Assembly (NCBI GenBank): GCA_046348835.1
Contig: JAXMDM010000003.1
Location: 558,001-622,000 of the forward strand
DNA: 64,000 nt
From: Defluviicoccus sp046348835
GTDB lineage: Bacteria > Pseudomonadota > Alphaproteobacteria > Rhodospirillales > Defluviicoccaceae
Direction: 5' to 3'
Below are positions 1-8,710 of the stretch, piece after piece; the stretch's first letter is position 1, and each line of letters begins with the position of its first letter. The position numbers and the translations under genes are program-made. The notes under the pieces were generated by a model, which was given only the letters and a program-made list of their open reading frames with translations, was not told where the DNA came from and did not search any database.

Positions 1-10
1 AATCGTGGCG

Positions 11-1135
11 TCAGAACATCACGACCTGGCGCACCGCCTCACCCTTGGCCAGACGATCGAAGCCGGTGTTGATCTCGTCGAGGGTGAGCCGGCCGCTCAT
101 CAGCCGGTCGACCGGCAGCCGGCCGCGCTGGTAGAGCTCGATCAGCCGCGGCACGTCGCGGCTGGGCACGCAGGTGCCGATGTAGCTGCCCTTCACCGTG
201 CGCTCCTCGGCGACCAGGTTGACCAGCGGCAGCGGCAGCGCCGCGTCGGGGGGCGGCAGGCCGGCGGTGACGGTGGTGCCGCCGCGGCGGGTGATCTTGT
301 AGGCGAGTTCCATGGCGCGGAGCGAGCCGGCCATCTCGAAGGCATAATCGACCCCGCCCCGGGTGGCGTCGCGGATTTCGGCGACCGCGTCGCCCGCGCC
401 GGCATTGAAGGCGTCGGTGGCGCCCAGTTGCCGGGCGAGTCCCAGCTTCTCGTCGGAGAGATCGACGGCGACGACGCGGCGGGCACCGCAGGCGACGGCG
501 CCCAGCAGCGAGCTGAGGCCGACCCCGCCGAGCCCGATCACCGCGACGCTGGCACCGGTGGGGACCCGCGCGGTGTTGATCACCGCGCCGACGCCGGTGA
601 GCACCGCGCAGCCGAACAGCGCCGCCTCGTCCAGCGGCAGCTCGGGATCGATCTTGATCAGCGAGCGCCGGGAGACGGTCGCGTACTCGGCGAAGGCCGA
701 GACACCCAGATGATGATGGACCGCGTGGCCGTCCCGATGCAGCCGGCGGTCGCCGGCCAGCAGCGTCCCGGCGGTATTGGCCACCGCCCCCGGCTCGCAC
801 AGGGCCGGCCGGCCCTCGGCGCAGGGCAGGCAATGGCCGCAGCTGGGGACGAAGACCATGATCACGTGATCGCCCTTGGCGAGGTCATCGACGCCGGGGC
901 CGGTCTCCTCCACCACGCCGGCCGCCTCGTGGCCGAGGACCATCGGGGTGGGGCGGGGGCGATCGCCGTTGATCACCGAAAGGTCCGAGTGGCACAGCCC
1001 GGCGGCGGCCATCTTCACCAGCACCTCGCCCCGTCCCGGCGGATCGAGTTCCACCTCTTCGATGGCAAGCGGCTTCGAGTGCGTGTAGGGGGGCTCGACA
1101 CCCATGCGGTTGAGTACCGCTGCCTTGATTTTCAT
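11..1135 (-). CDS. Zinc-dependent alcohol dehydrogenase (MDR family)
   Basis: A 374-residue cytosolic medium-chain dehydrogenase predicted to oxidise an alcohol with NAD(P)+. Catalytic-zinc ligands are visible at Cys48, His69-Glu70 (GHE) and Cys176. The structural zinc site is the cluster Cys99, Cys102, Cys105, Cys113. The Rossmann glycine motif GLGGVG lies at 201-206. Length is normal for the class and both ends are inside the window. It is transcribed divergently from the ABC uptake operon that ends in an aldehyde dehydrogenase, so an alcohol-to-acid route for an imported compound is possible, but the substrate cannot be read from the sequence. Confidence 0.93.
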   Translation of the reverse strand: MKIKAAVLNRMGVEPPYTHSKPLAIEEVELDPPGRGEVLVKMAAAGLCHSDLSVINGDRPRPTPMVLGHEAAGVVEETGPGVDDLAKGDHVIMVFVPSCGHCLPCAEGRPALCEPGAVANTAGTLLAGDRRLHRDGHAVHHHLGVSAFAEYATVSRRSLIKIDPELPLDEAALFGCAVLTGVGAVINTARVPTGASVAVIGLGGVGLSSLLGAVACGARRVVAVDLSDEKLGLARQLGATDAFNAGAGDAVAEIRDATRGGVDYAFEMAGSLRAMELAYKITRRGGTTVTAGLPPPDAALPLPLVNLVAEERTVKGSYIGTCVPSRDVPRLIELYQRGRLPVDRLMSGRLTLDEINTGFDRLAKGEAVRQVVMF

Positions 1136-1326
1136 CCGCGACCTTCCTCTCCCGACGTTTTTTCGCAGGACGGGGCGAAAGGCGGAAGAGCACAGAAACC
1201 GCGCCGTAGCACGCCACTACCCCATCTGTTGCGGTCAATATGATTGCGTCCGACACCGTAGTCTGGCAATCCTGTTTCAAACAAAGCGCCGAAGCAACAA
1301 TGCCTTCGGTATGTGGGAGGAAGTCG

Positions 1327-2628
1327 ATGGATCCACGCATCGGCCGGTTGGCCGCCGCTGGTCTTGTCGTGACGGGGCTGTTGGCCTGCCCGCCGGCCGA
1401 CGCCGCGGACAACGGCAAGTTTCGTCTCGGAATCGTCACCTTCTTGTCCGGCCCGGCGTCCGGGCCCTTCGGCGTTCCGGCGGAGAACGCGGCGAAGCTG
1501 GTGGTGGACACGCTGAATGCCGGCAAGATGGGGGCGCCCTACGCCACCAAGGGAATCAACGGCGTCGAGATCGAGACGGTGGTGGTGGACGAGGCGGGCG
1601 GGGCGAGCAAGCAGGTGGAGGAGTTCCGCAACCTCGTCGAGCGGCAGAAGGTCGACGCGGTGGTCGGCTACATCTCCTCCGGCGACTGCCTGGCGGTGGC
1701 CCCGGTTGCCGAGGAGCTGAAGGCGCTGACCGTGTTCTTCGACTGCGGGACGCCGCGCATTTTCGAAGATGCGTCCTACAAGTACGTCTTCCGCACCGGT
1801 CCCATCGCCACCACCGACAACATCGGTGCCGCCCGCTACGTCCACGATACCCGGCCCGAGACCAAGAGCTATGCCGGGATCAACCAGAACTATGCCTGGG
1901 GGCAGGATTCCTGGAACGATTTCAAGGCGACGATGGAGGTGCTGCTGCCGCAGGCGACGGTGAAGACCGAGCAGTTCCCCAAGCTCGGCGCCGGCCAATA
2001 CGGCGCGGAACTGTCGGCGATCCTGGTGGAGAACCCCGATCTGGTCCATTCCAGCTTCTGGGGCGGCGACATGGAGGCGCTGGTCCTGCAGGGCTCGGCG
2101 CGGGGGCTGTTCGACAAGCGGGCGGTGGTGCTGACCTGCGGCGAGACCGGCATGTTCCGGCTGGCCGACCAGATGCCGGAGGGGACGATCATCGGCGGCC
2201 GCGGTCCCTACGGCGTGTTCGCCCCCGACAACGCGCTCAACGCCTGGTTCCGCAAGTCGTACGAGGCCGCTTATCAGACCCCGCCCACCTATCCGTCCTA
2301 CAAGATGGCGCAGGCCATCCTCGGTCTCAAGTATGCCGCCGAGCACGCCGGCGTCGCCGTCGGCAAGCTTCCCGACACGGATGCGATCATCGCCAAGTTC
2401 GCCGGTTCTACCTTCGAGGCGCCGAGCGGAACCGTGGTCATGAGCCTCGGCAAGGGACATCAGGCGGTGCAGGGGATCGCCTACGGCACCTTCCAACGCA
2501 AGGGACCGGACGGGAAACCGACGGTGGCCAATGTCCGCACCTATGCGGCCGAATGCGTGACACCGCCCGAGGGCACGCCCAGCAACGAATGGATCAAGGC
2601 CGGGATGCCGGGGGCGAAGTGCGGGTGA
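1327..2628 (+). CDS. Branched-chain-type ABC transporter substrate-binding protein
   Basis: A 433-residue periplasmic binding protein of the Leu/Ile/Val (Peripla_BP_6) family. The start chosen is the ATG at 1327 because a GGAGG sits just before it and the product then begins with a typical signal peptide (hydrophobic stretch about residues 10-22, cleavage near CPPADAA). The mature part begins with the family pattern FRLGIVTFLSGPAS. It heads a five-gene uptake operon. This family also carries amides, urea, aromatic acids and short-chain acids, so the ligand is open. An upstream ATG at 1240 would add 29 unlikely residues. Confidence 0.92.
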   Translation: MDPRIGRLAAAGLVVTGLLACPPADAADNGKFRLGIVTFLSGPASGPFGVPAENAAKLVVDTLNAGKMGAPYATKGINGVEIETVVVDEAGGASKQVEEFRNLVERQKVDAVVGYISSGDCLAVAPVAEELKALTVFFDCGTPRIFEDASYKYVFRTGPIATTDNIGAARYVHDTRPETKSYAGINQNYAWGQDSWNDFKATMEVLLPQATVKTEQFPKLGAGQYGAELSAILVENPDLVHSSFWGGDMEALVLQGSARGLFDKRAVVLTCGETGMFRLADQMPEGTIIGGRGPYGVFAPDNALNAWFRKSYEAAYQTPPTYPSYKMAQAILGLKYAAEHAGVAVGKLPDTDAIIAKFAGSTFEAPSGTVVMSLGKGHQAVQGIAYGTFQRKGPDGKPTVANVRTYAAECVTPPEGTPSNEWIKAGMPGAKCG

Positions 2629-2683
2629 TGCCGACGCGGCGGGGCGGCGGCGGCGCTGCCCGCCGCCCCGCGCCCGCCGATGA

Positions 2684-3589
2684 ATGCCGCCGCCGATGCT
2701 GACGCTGCTCGCCATCCTCGTCGACGGGCTCATCTACGCATCGTGGCTGTTCCTGGTGGCGGCGGGGCTGACGCTGATCTACGGGGTCATGAAGATCCTC
2801 AACATGGCCCACGGCAGCATGTTCGCCATCGGTGCCTACACGTCGGCGTGGATCGCCGGCTGGTATTTCGCCGGCAGGACCGATGCCTGGGGCTATCTCC
2901 TGATGCTGGGCGGGGCGACGGCCGCCGGCGTCCTCGTCGGCGTCGCCATTGAACGCGGGCTGCTGCGGTTTCTCTACGGCCGCGACCCGGTGGTGATGAT
3001 CCTCCTCACCTACGCGGTACTGCTCATCCTCGAAGACGTGATCAAGCTGGTCTGGGGCGTCGATCCCTATTTCGCCTTTCAGCCGTACACGCTGCTCGGC
3101 CGCACCCAGATCGGGCCGCTCACCTTCTCCAACTACGACTTCGGCGTCATCGTCGTCGCCACCCTCATCGGCATCGGCCTGTGGTGGGGGCTGAACCGGA
3201 CCCGGCGCGGCAAGCTGCTCCTCGCCGTCATCCACGACCGCGAGATGAGCATGGCGCTGGGCATCGACGTGCGCGCCTATTTCCTCCTCACCTTCGTCAT
3301 CGGCTCGGTGCTCGGCTGCATCGCCGGGGCGGTGACCGCGCCGGCGATCTCGGTCGCGCCCGGGATCGGCGTCGAGGTGATCGTCCTCGCCTTCGCGGTG
3401 GTGGTGATCGGCGGCCTCGGTAGCGTCGGCGGAGCGCTGGCCGGCGCCCTCATCGTCGGTTTCAGCCGCGCCACCGCCGTCCACCTGCTGCCTCAGGTGG
3501 AGCTGTTCGTCATCTTCGGGGTGATGTCGCTGGTGCTCGTCGTCCGACCGCAGGGCCTGTTCGGCCGAACGCCGCCGAGAAAGATCTGA
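2684..3589 (+). CDS. Branched-chain-type ABC transporter permease (LivH family)
   Basis: A 301-residue inner-membrane permease. The N-terminal segment ending in LIYGVMKILNMAHGS and the C-terminal VVIGGLGSVGGALAGALIVG are typical of LivH. About eight hydrophobic segments are visible. It lies 55 bp after the binding-protein gene and 2 bp before the second permease. The start is uncertain between ATG 2684 and ATG 2696, since neither has a clear Shine-Dalgarno sequence. With the next permease it should form the membrane channel for the bound substrate. Confidence 0.92.
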   Translation: MPPPMLTLLAILVDGLIYASWLFLVAAGLTLIYGVMKILNMAHGSMFAIGAYTSAWIAGWYFAGRTDAWGYLLMLGGATAAGVLVGVAIERGLLRFLYGRDPVVMILLTYAVLLILEDVIKLVWGVDPYFAFQPYTLLGRTQIGPLTFSNYDFGVIVVATLIGIGLWWGLNRTRRGKLLLAVIHDREMSMALGIDVRAYFLLTFVIGSVLGCIAGAVTAPAISVAPGIGVEVIVLAFAVVVIGGLGSVGGALAGALIVGFSRATAVHLLPQVELFVIFGVMSLVLVVRPQGLFGRTPPRKI

Positions 3590-3591
3590 CC

Positions 3592-4545
3592 GTGGCCACC
3601 GCCGACCGGACCTCCATCGGGCTGACCGTGGCGCTGGTGGCGTTGCTGGCGGGAATGATGTTCCTGCCGCAGTGGCTGGTCTCGCTCCTCGCCCTGTCGC
3701 TGGCGCGGGGGCTGGTCGTCCTCGGCATCGTCCTGCAGATGCGCGCCGGCCTGGTCTCCTTCGGTCAGGGCCTCTACTACTGCCTCGGCGGCTATACCGC
3801 GGCGATGTTCGCCAGCCACTACGGGGTGCGCGAGGTGGCGGTGCTGCTGGTGGCGGTCGTCGTCGTCAGTGCCGTCGTCGCCTTCGTCCTCGGCCTCTTG
3901 CTCAGCCGCTATCGGGAGATCTTCTTTGCCATGCTGAGCATGGCGTTCTCGATGATCCTTTACGGGCTGTTGGTCAAATCGCCCGGCCTCGGTTCGACCG
4001 ACGGCTTCAGCCTGCCGGCGGTCACCTTCTTCGGCTGGGCACCGGCGGCGCAGCAGACCGGGGTCTACATCCTGAGCTGTGTCGTCGCCTACCTGATCGC
4101 CCTTCTCTATCACCGTTACCAGCAATCGCCGGCCGGGTACCTCGCGGGCGCCATTCGCGAGAACGAGATCCGGGTGGAGTACCTGGGGCGGTCGGCGCAG
4201 CGGCTGCTGCACGCCAAGTACGTGCTGGCCTCGGTGATCTCCGCCGTCGGCGGTCTCGTCGCGGCGCTGGCGACCGGACACGTGGACCCGGAGATGGCCT
4301 ACTGGACCACGTCCGGCGAGTTTGTCTTCATCGCCATCCTGGGCGGTACCGGTCACGTCGCCGCCCCGTTCGTCGCCTCGACCCTGTTCTCCCTCGTCCG
4401 CACGTATGCCTACCAGTTCTTCCCCTACACCTGGCAGATGATCCTGGGGCTGGTGCTGCTCTTGATCATCGTCTTCCTGCCGCGCGGGCTGTGGAGCCTG
4501 GTGCAGCGTCGGTCGACGGAGGTGCCCCGTGCCGCCGATCGTTAG
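3592..4545 (+). CDS. Branched-chain-type ABC transporter permease (LivM family)
   Basis: A 317-residue permease with multiple transmembrane helices and LivM features: LVSFGQGLYYCLGGYTAAM near the N-terminus and AILGGTGHVAAPFVAS toward the C-terminus. Translation starts at a GTG codon two bases after the LivH stop. The 3' end overlaps the following ATPase gene by 17 bp, which points to translational coupling within the operon. Confidence 0.92.
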   Translation: MATADRTSIGLTVALVALLAGMMFLPQWLVSLLALSLARGLVVLGIVLQMRAGLVSFGQGLYYCLGGYTAAMFASHYGVREVAVLLVAVVVVSAVVAFVLGLLLSRYREIFFAMLSMAFSMILYGLLVKSPGLGSTDGFSLPAVTFFGWAPAAQQTGVYILSCVVAYLIALLYHRYQQSPAGYLAGAIRENEIRVEYLGRSAQRLLHAKYVLASVISAVGGLVAALATGHVDPEMAYWTTSGEFVFIAILGGTGHVAAPFVASTLFSLVRTYAYQFFPYTWQMILGLVLLLIIVFLPRGLWSLVQRRSTEVPRAADR

Positions 4546-5299
4546 GACCGAGGAACTCAGCCGCAACTTCGGCGCGGTCGTCGCCGCCGACAACATCACC
4601 GTCGCCATCGGGGAGGGCGAGGTGGTCGGCATCATCGGCGCCAACGGCGCCGGCAAGACCACCTTCGTCAACATGGTCACCGGCTACCTGAAGCCCAGCG
4701 GTGGCCGCATCTATTTCCGCGATCGCGACATCACCCGCCTTCATCCGCGCCAGGTGATGCGCATCGGCATCTGCCGCTCGTTCCAGATCCCGCAGCTCTT
4801 CCCGGAGCTGAGCGTGCTCGACAACCTGCTCGTCGCCATCAGCTCCAGCGAAGGCGGCTGGCCCGGCTACCTGCGGCCGCTGAGGACGTCCGCCCGCGTC
4901 TCCGCCGCCGACGGGGTGCTCGCCGACTACCAGCTGACCGCCCACCGCGACACCATCGTCGCCACTCTGCCGCAGGGGGTGCGCAAGCTGGTGGACATCG
5001 CCATGGCGATGGTGGGGCGGCCGTCGGTGCTGCTCCTCGACGAGCCCACCAGCGGCGTCAGCGTCGCCGAGAAGTTCGTCATGCTGCAAACGATCATGGC
5101 CGCGGTGAAGGGGGCCGGGGCGACGGTGCTGTTCATCGAACACGATATCGAGATGGTCGAGCGCTACGCCAGCCGGGTGCTGGCGTTTTACGACGGCCGA
5201 ATCATCGCCGACGCCGATCCCGAGACGGCGCTCTCCGATCCGGACGTGCGCAAGTACGTGGTCGGCTCCGAGCTCCACCGCCGGCAGGACCGCCAATGA
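4529..5299 (+). CDS. Branched-chain-type ABC transporter ATP-binding protein (LivG family)
   Basis: A 256-residue ABC ATPase. Walker A GANGAGKTT is at residues 37-45, Walker B is in VLLLDEPTSGV, and the switch histidine is in FIEHDIEMV. The signature loop is unusual: TLPQGVRKLVDIA replaces the common LSGGQ or LSYGE pattern. The start is GTG at 4529, preceded by a GGAGG inside the LivM coding sequence. The stop overlaps the next ATG by 4 bp (ATGA). Confidence 0.92.
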   Translation: MPPIVRTEELSRNFGAVVAADNITVAIGEGEVVGIIGANGAGKTTFVNMVTGYLKPSGGRIYFRDRDITRLHPRQVMRIGICRSFQIPQLFPELSVLDNLLVAISSSEGGWPGYLRPLRTSARVSAADGVLADYQLTAHRDTIVATLPQGVRKLVDIAMAMVGRPSVLLLDEPTSGVSVAEKFVMLQTIMAAVKGAGATVLFIEHDIEMVERYASRVLAFYDGRIIADADPETALSDPDVRKYVVGSELHRRQDRQ

Positions 5300-5940
5300 T
5301 CCGCCTCGACCACGTCTCCGTCTCCATCGCCGGCGCACCGGTGCTGAACGACGTCTCGATGGAAATCGCGTCGGGGCGGATGGTGGGACTGATCGGTCGC
5401 AACGGCGCCGGCAAGACGACGTTGATGCGCTCGATCATGGGCCTGCTGCCGCTCCGGGCCGGCCGCATAACCCTGGACGACGTCGACCTGGGCCAGGTGG
5501 CACCGCATCGGCGCAGCCGCCTCGGCATCGGCTTCATGCCCGAGGACCGGCGGCTGATCCCCGATCTCAGCGTCGGCGAAAACGTGATGGTGCCGGCGTG
5601 GGCGACCAACCAGGCGGACGCCGCCGACAGGCTTTCCTGGGCCTACGCGCGGGTGCCGGAGGTCCAGCAGTTCGCCGATCGCAAGGCCTCGCTCCTCAGC
5701 GGCGGCCAGCAGAAGCTGGTGGCGCTGGTGCGCAGCCTGATGACCGGCCGCCAGCTGCTGCTCCTCGACGAGCCGTTCGAAGGGGTGGCGCCGGCCTTGG
5801 CCCAACGCCTGATGGAGGTCATCGCCAGCCTGAAGGGGGAGGGGGCCAGCGTGCTCATCTCGGAATCCGACTACACCTACTCCAAGGCGCTGGTGGATCA
5901 GGTGTTTGTCATCGAGCGCGGCGTCGTCACCTTACAATGA
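5296..5940 (+). CDS. Branched-chain-type ABC transporter ATP-binding protein (LivF family)
   Basis: A 214-residue ABC ATPase, slightly short for LivF (usually about 230). Walker A is GRNGAGKTT, the signature is LLSGGQQKLVALVRSLM and Walker B is LLLLDEPFEGVAP, the last being typical of LivF. The switch histidine position reads ISESDY, so the usual histidine is absent; this ATPase may be the weaker half of an asymmetric pair with the upstream LivG-type subunit. It starts in an ATGA overlap with the preceding gene. Confidence 0.9.
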   Translation: MIRLDHVSVSIAGAPVLNDVSMEIASGRMVGLIGRNGAGKTTLMRSIMGLLPLRAGRITLDDVDLGQVAPHRRSRLGIGFMPEDRRLIPDLSVGENVMVPAWATNQADAADRLSWAYARVPEVQQFADRKASLLSGGQQKLVALVRSLMTGRQLLLLDEPFEGVAPALAQRLMEVIASLKGEGASVLISESDYTYSKALVDQVFVIERGVVTLQ

Positions 5941-6013
5941 CGGTTGGATCGGCGCGGGTGCCGGATGATGTTCCGTAACCAAAGAGACGCGTGTTAGGGA
6001 GAGGAAAGCGGAG

Positions 6014-7477
6014 ATGGCGAGCATGCAGCTTCAGGACCCGAGCCTCCTGCACGATCGGACCTATGTGGATGGGCAATGGGTCGGCGCCGACAGCGGCCGC
6101 AGCTTTGCGGTGCGCAACCCCGCCAATGGCGAGGAAATCACCCAGGTGCCCGATCTGGGCGCCGGCGAGGTGCGGCGGGCGATCGAGGCGGCCGACAAGG
6201 CCTACCCGGCCTGGCGGGCGAAGACGGGCAAGGAGCGGGCCGCCATCCTCCGCCGCTGGTACGACCTGATCATGCAGAACCAGCAGGACCTGGCGGTGCT
6301 GATGACCTCGGAGCAAGGCAAGGCGCTGGCGGAAAGCAAGGGCGAGGTGGTCTACGGCGCTTCGTTCATCGAGTGGTTCGCCGAGGAGGCGAAGCGGGTC
6401 TACGGCGACGTCATTCCGCAAAACGTCGGCGGCCGGCGGATCGTTGTTCTGAAGGAGCCGATCGGGGTCACCGCGGCGATCACGCCCTGGAACTTCCCCA
6501 TCGCCATGATCACCCGCAAGGTGGCGCCGGCGCTGGCCTGCGGCTGCACGTCGGTGATCAAGCCGGCGAAGCTGACGCCGCTCTCCGCCCTGGCGCTGGC
6601 CGAACTGGCCCATCGGGCGGGCGTGCCGGCGGGAGTCTTCAACGTGCTCACCACCGCGTCGGCCTCGGATGTGGGCAAGGAGCTCTGCACCAATCCGACC
6701 GTCCGCAAGGTCTCGGTGACGGGATCGACCGAGATCGGCAAGCTGGTCATGCGCCTCTCCGCGGACACGATAAAGAAACTCTCGCTGGAGCTGGGCGGCA
6801 ATGCGCCGTTCATCGTCTTCGACGACGCCGACCTGGACGCGGCGGTGGTCGGCGCGATGGCGTCCAAATACCGCAACTCCGGCCAGACCTGCGTCTGCGC
6901 CAACCGCATCCTGGTTCAGGACAAGGTGCACGATGCCTTCGCCGAGAAGCTCGCCGGCGCCGTGCGCAAGCTGAAGGTCGGCCCGGGCCTGGAGGCGGGG
7001 GTCGAGCAGGGGCCGCTGATCAACGAGGCGGCGGTGGAGAAATGCGAGGAGCACATCGCCGACGCGCTGGGCAAGGGGGCGCGGCTGGTCATCGGCGGCC
7101 ATCGCCACCCGCTCGGCGGCACCTTCTTCGAGCCGACGGTGCTGACCAATGCCAACCCGCAGATGAAGATCGCCCGCGAAGAGGTGTTCGGGCCGGTGGC
7201 GCCGCTGTTCCGGTTCGACACCGAGGAACAGGCGGTGGCCATGGCCAACGACACCGAATACGGCCTCGCCTCCTACTTCTATTCTCGCGACATCGGCCGC
7301 ATCTGGCGGGTGGCGGAAGCCCTGGAGTACGGGATGGTGGGGGTCAACGAGGGCATCATCTCCACCGAGGTGGCGCCGTTCGGCGGGGTCAAGGAATCCG
7401 GTATCGGCCGCGAGGGCTCCAAGTACGGCATCGACGAGTATTGCGAAGTCAAATACGTCTGCATGGGCGGGATCTGA
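6014..7477 (+). CDS. gabD: NAD(P)-dependent succinate-semialdehyde dehydrogenase family protein
   Basis: A 487-residue aldehyde dehydrogenase that most resembles succinate-semialdehyde dehydrogenases, which oxidise succinic semialdehyde to succinate. Visible catalytic parts are Asn160 (TPWNFP), Glu259 (LELGGNAPF) and the nucleophile Cys293 (NSGQTCVC). The gene follows the ABC operon after 73 bp with a purine-rich Shine-Dalgarno (GGAAAGCGGAG) and is followed 4 bp later by a universal stress protein gene. GABA or 4-hydroxybutyrate breakdown would fit the family, but close relatives also act on glutarate semialdehyde. Confidence 0.85.
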   Translation: MASMQLQDPSLLHDRTYVDGQWVGADSGRSFAVRNPANGEEITQVPDLGAGEVRRAIEAADKAYPAWRAKTGKERAAILRRWYDLIMQNQQDLAVLMTSEQGKALAESKGEVVYGASFIEWFAEEAKRVYGDVIPQNVGGRRIVVLKEPIGVTAAITPWNFPIAMITRKVAPALACGCTSVIKPAKLTPLSALALAELAHRAGVPAGVFNVLTTASASDVGKELCTNPTVRKVSVTGSTEIGKLVMRLSADTIKKLSLELGGNAPFIVFDDADLDAAVVGAMASKYRNSGQTCVCANRILVQDKVHDAFAEKLAGAVRKLKVGPGLEAGVEQGPLINEAAVEKCEEHIADALGKGARLVIGGHRHPLGGTFFEPTVLTNANPQMKIAREEVFGPVAPLFRFDTEEQAVAMANDTEYGLASYFYSRDIGRIWRVAEALEYGMVGVNEGIISTEVAPFGGVKESGIGREGSKYGIDEYCEVKYVCMGGI

Positions 7478-7481
7478 CCGC

Positions 7482-8306
7482 GTGTCGCTTCGCCATATCC
7501 TGGTGCACGTGGACGAGAGCGACCGCTGCGGCGCGCGGCTCAACCTGGCGATCCGCCTTGCCCAGAAGTTCGAGGCAAGGCTGACCGGCTTTTTCGCCGA
7601 GAACGACCCGCAGGTGATGACGGTGGCGGTGCTCGACGCCGAACGCGTTCTCGCCCCGGCCGCACGAACGGCGGAGTCCTGGTTCCGCGACTGCACCGGA
7701 GCAGCGGGGATCCGGGCCGACTGGGCGGTGGCGCTGACCGTCGGCGATGCCGCCCTGGTCGGCGAGACGCTGGCCGCGGTGCAGGCCTCCGACCTCGCCA
7801 TCTTCGGCCAGCACGACCCCCATCGCCCCGATATCCGGGTGCCGGCGGAGCTGGTGGAGGAGGTGATCCTGCACAGCGGACGGCCGGTGCTGATCGTGCC
7901 TCACACGGGGGCGATCCGTCACCTCGGCCGCCGGGTTATGATCGCCTGGAACGGCGGCCGCGAGGCGACGCGGGCGCTCAATGATGCCCTTCCCCTGCTG
8001 GAACGGGCGGAGGCGGTGACGCTGGTGGCGATCAATGTCGAAGGGGGAAACAAGGGGGATGACGATGCCTTGTTCCTCCCCGTCCGCCGGCACCTGGCGG
8101 CGCACGGCATTCGCGTCGAGACCGACCGGATGGTGGTCGAGAACATCGGTGCCATGGACATGCTGCTGGGTCGGGTGACCGACGAGGCGATCGATCTGCT
8201 GGTCATGGGCGCCTACGGTCAGTACGCGTTCCCCTTCCTGCGCCGCGGTGGCGGCACCCGTCACATTCTCCGCCACATGTCCGTCCCGGTCCTGATGTCG
8301 CATTGA
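7482..8306 (+). CDS. Universal stress protein, two-domain
   Basis: A 274-residue protein with two UspA folds. The first begins HILVHVDESDRCGARLNLAI. The second begins RRVMIAWNGGREATRALNDA and ends with the nucleotide-binding pattern GAYGQYAF followed by the Gly/Thr run RRGGGTRHILRHMSVPVL. It starts at GTG four bases after the aldehyde dehydrogenase stop, so the two are probably co-transcribed. The role is inferred only at family level (stress or persistence, ATP binding). Confidence 0.88.
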   Translation: MSLRHILVHVDESDRCGARLNLAIRLAQKFEARLTGFFAENDPQVMTVAVLDAERVLAPAARTAESWFRDCTGAAGIRADWAVALTVGDAALVGETLAAVQASDLAIFGQHDPHRPDIRVPAELVEEVILHSGRPVLIVPHTGAIRHLGRRVMIAWNGGREATRALNDALPLLERAEAVTLVAINVEGGNKGDDDALFLPVRRHLAAHGIRVETDRMVVENIGAMDMLLGRVTDEAIDLLVMGAYGQYAFPFLRRGGGTRHILRHMSVPVLMSH

Positions 8307-8326
8307 ACGGCGGCGGTGGGCGGCAG

Positions 8327-8692
8327 TTACTGGGGACAGGGGCGGAGGATCACCGGCTGATCGACCGGTGCCAGCCGGTAGAGGTCGAGGCAGTCGTCCC
8401 CATGGCACAGCCGCCATTCCTCGCCCACGTCGGAGCGGGCGAGAATAAGGTTGGGCAGGGGCGGCAGCGACGGGCGATAGACCCACCAGCCATCTTCGAG
8501 CCGCGCGTCGGCGGGCGGCTCCATGCCGGCGCCGGCTCCTTTGATCCGAGCGCGGGTGACCTCCAGGCTGTCCGCCGACACCTGCCATTCCTCCTGCCAT
8601 TCGGTCTTCTCGACCGAATGCGTCCACGACAGGGTGAAGGTGGACCAGGCGACCACCAGGGTTGCCGCGCCGGCCGAAACACAAAGACCCAT
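8327..8692 (-). CDS. DUF1850 domain protein (TRAP/TAXI-associated)
   Basis: A 121-residue protein with an N-terminal hydrophobic segment and the DUF1850 core: FTLSWTHSVEKTEWQEEWQV, then RIKGAGAGMEPP. In known genomes DUF1850 genes accompany TAXI-type TRAP transporters, and here the gene lies 18 bp downstream of a TAXI solute-binding protein on the same strand. No TRAP membrane subunit is present next to it. Its precise role in transport is unknown. Confidence 0.8.
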   Translation of the reverse strand: MGLCVSAGAATLVVAWSTFTLSWTHSVEKTEWQEEWQVSADSLEVTRARIKGAGAGMEPPADARLEDGWWVYRPSLPPLPNLILARSDVGEEWRLCHGDDCLDLYRLAPVDQPVILRPCPQ

Positions 8693-8710
8693 ACGGTCCT
8701 CCAGGGCCCG

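Noticed and set aside
5..1243. Long plus-strand open frame opposite the alcohol dehydrogenase
   Set aside because: It is the GC-rich antisense shadow of a gene with complete zinc and NAD motifs; its translation is low-complexity Gly/Ala/Asp/Arg.
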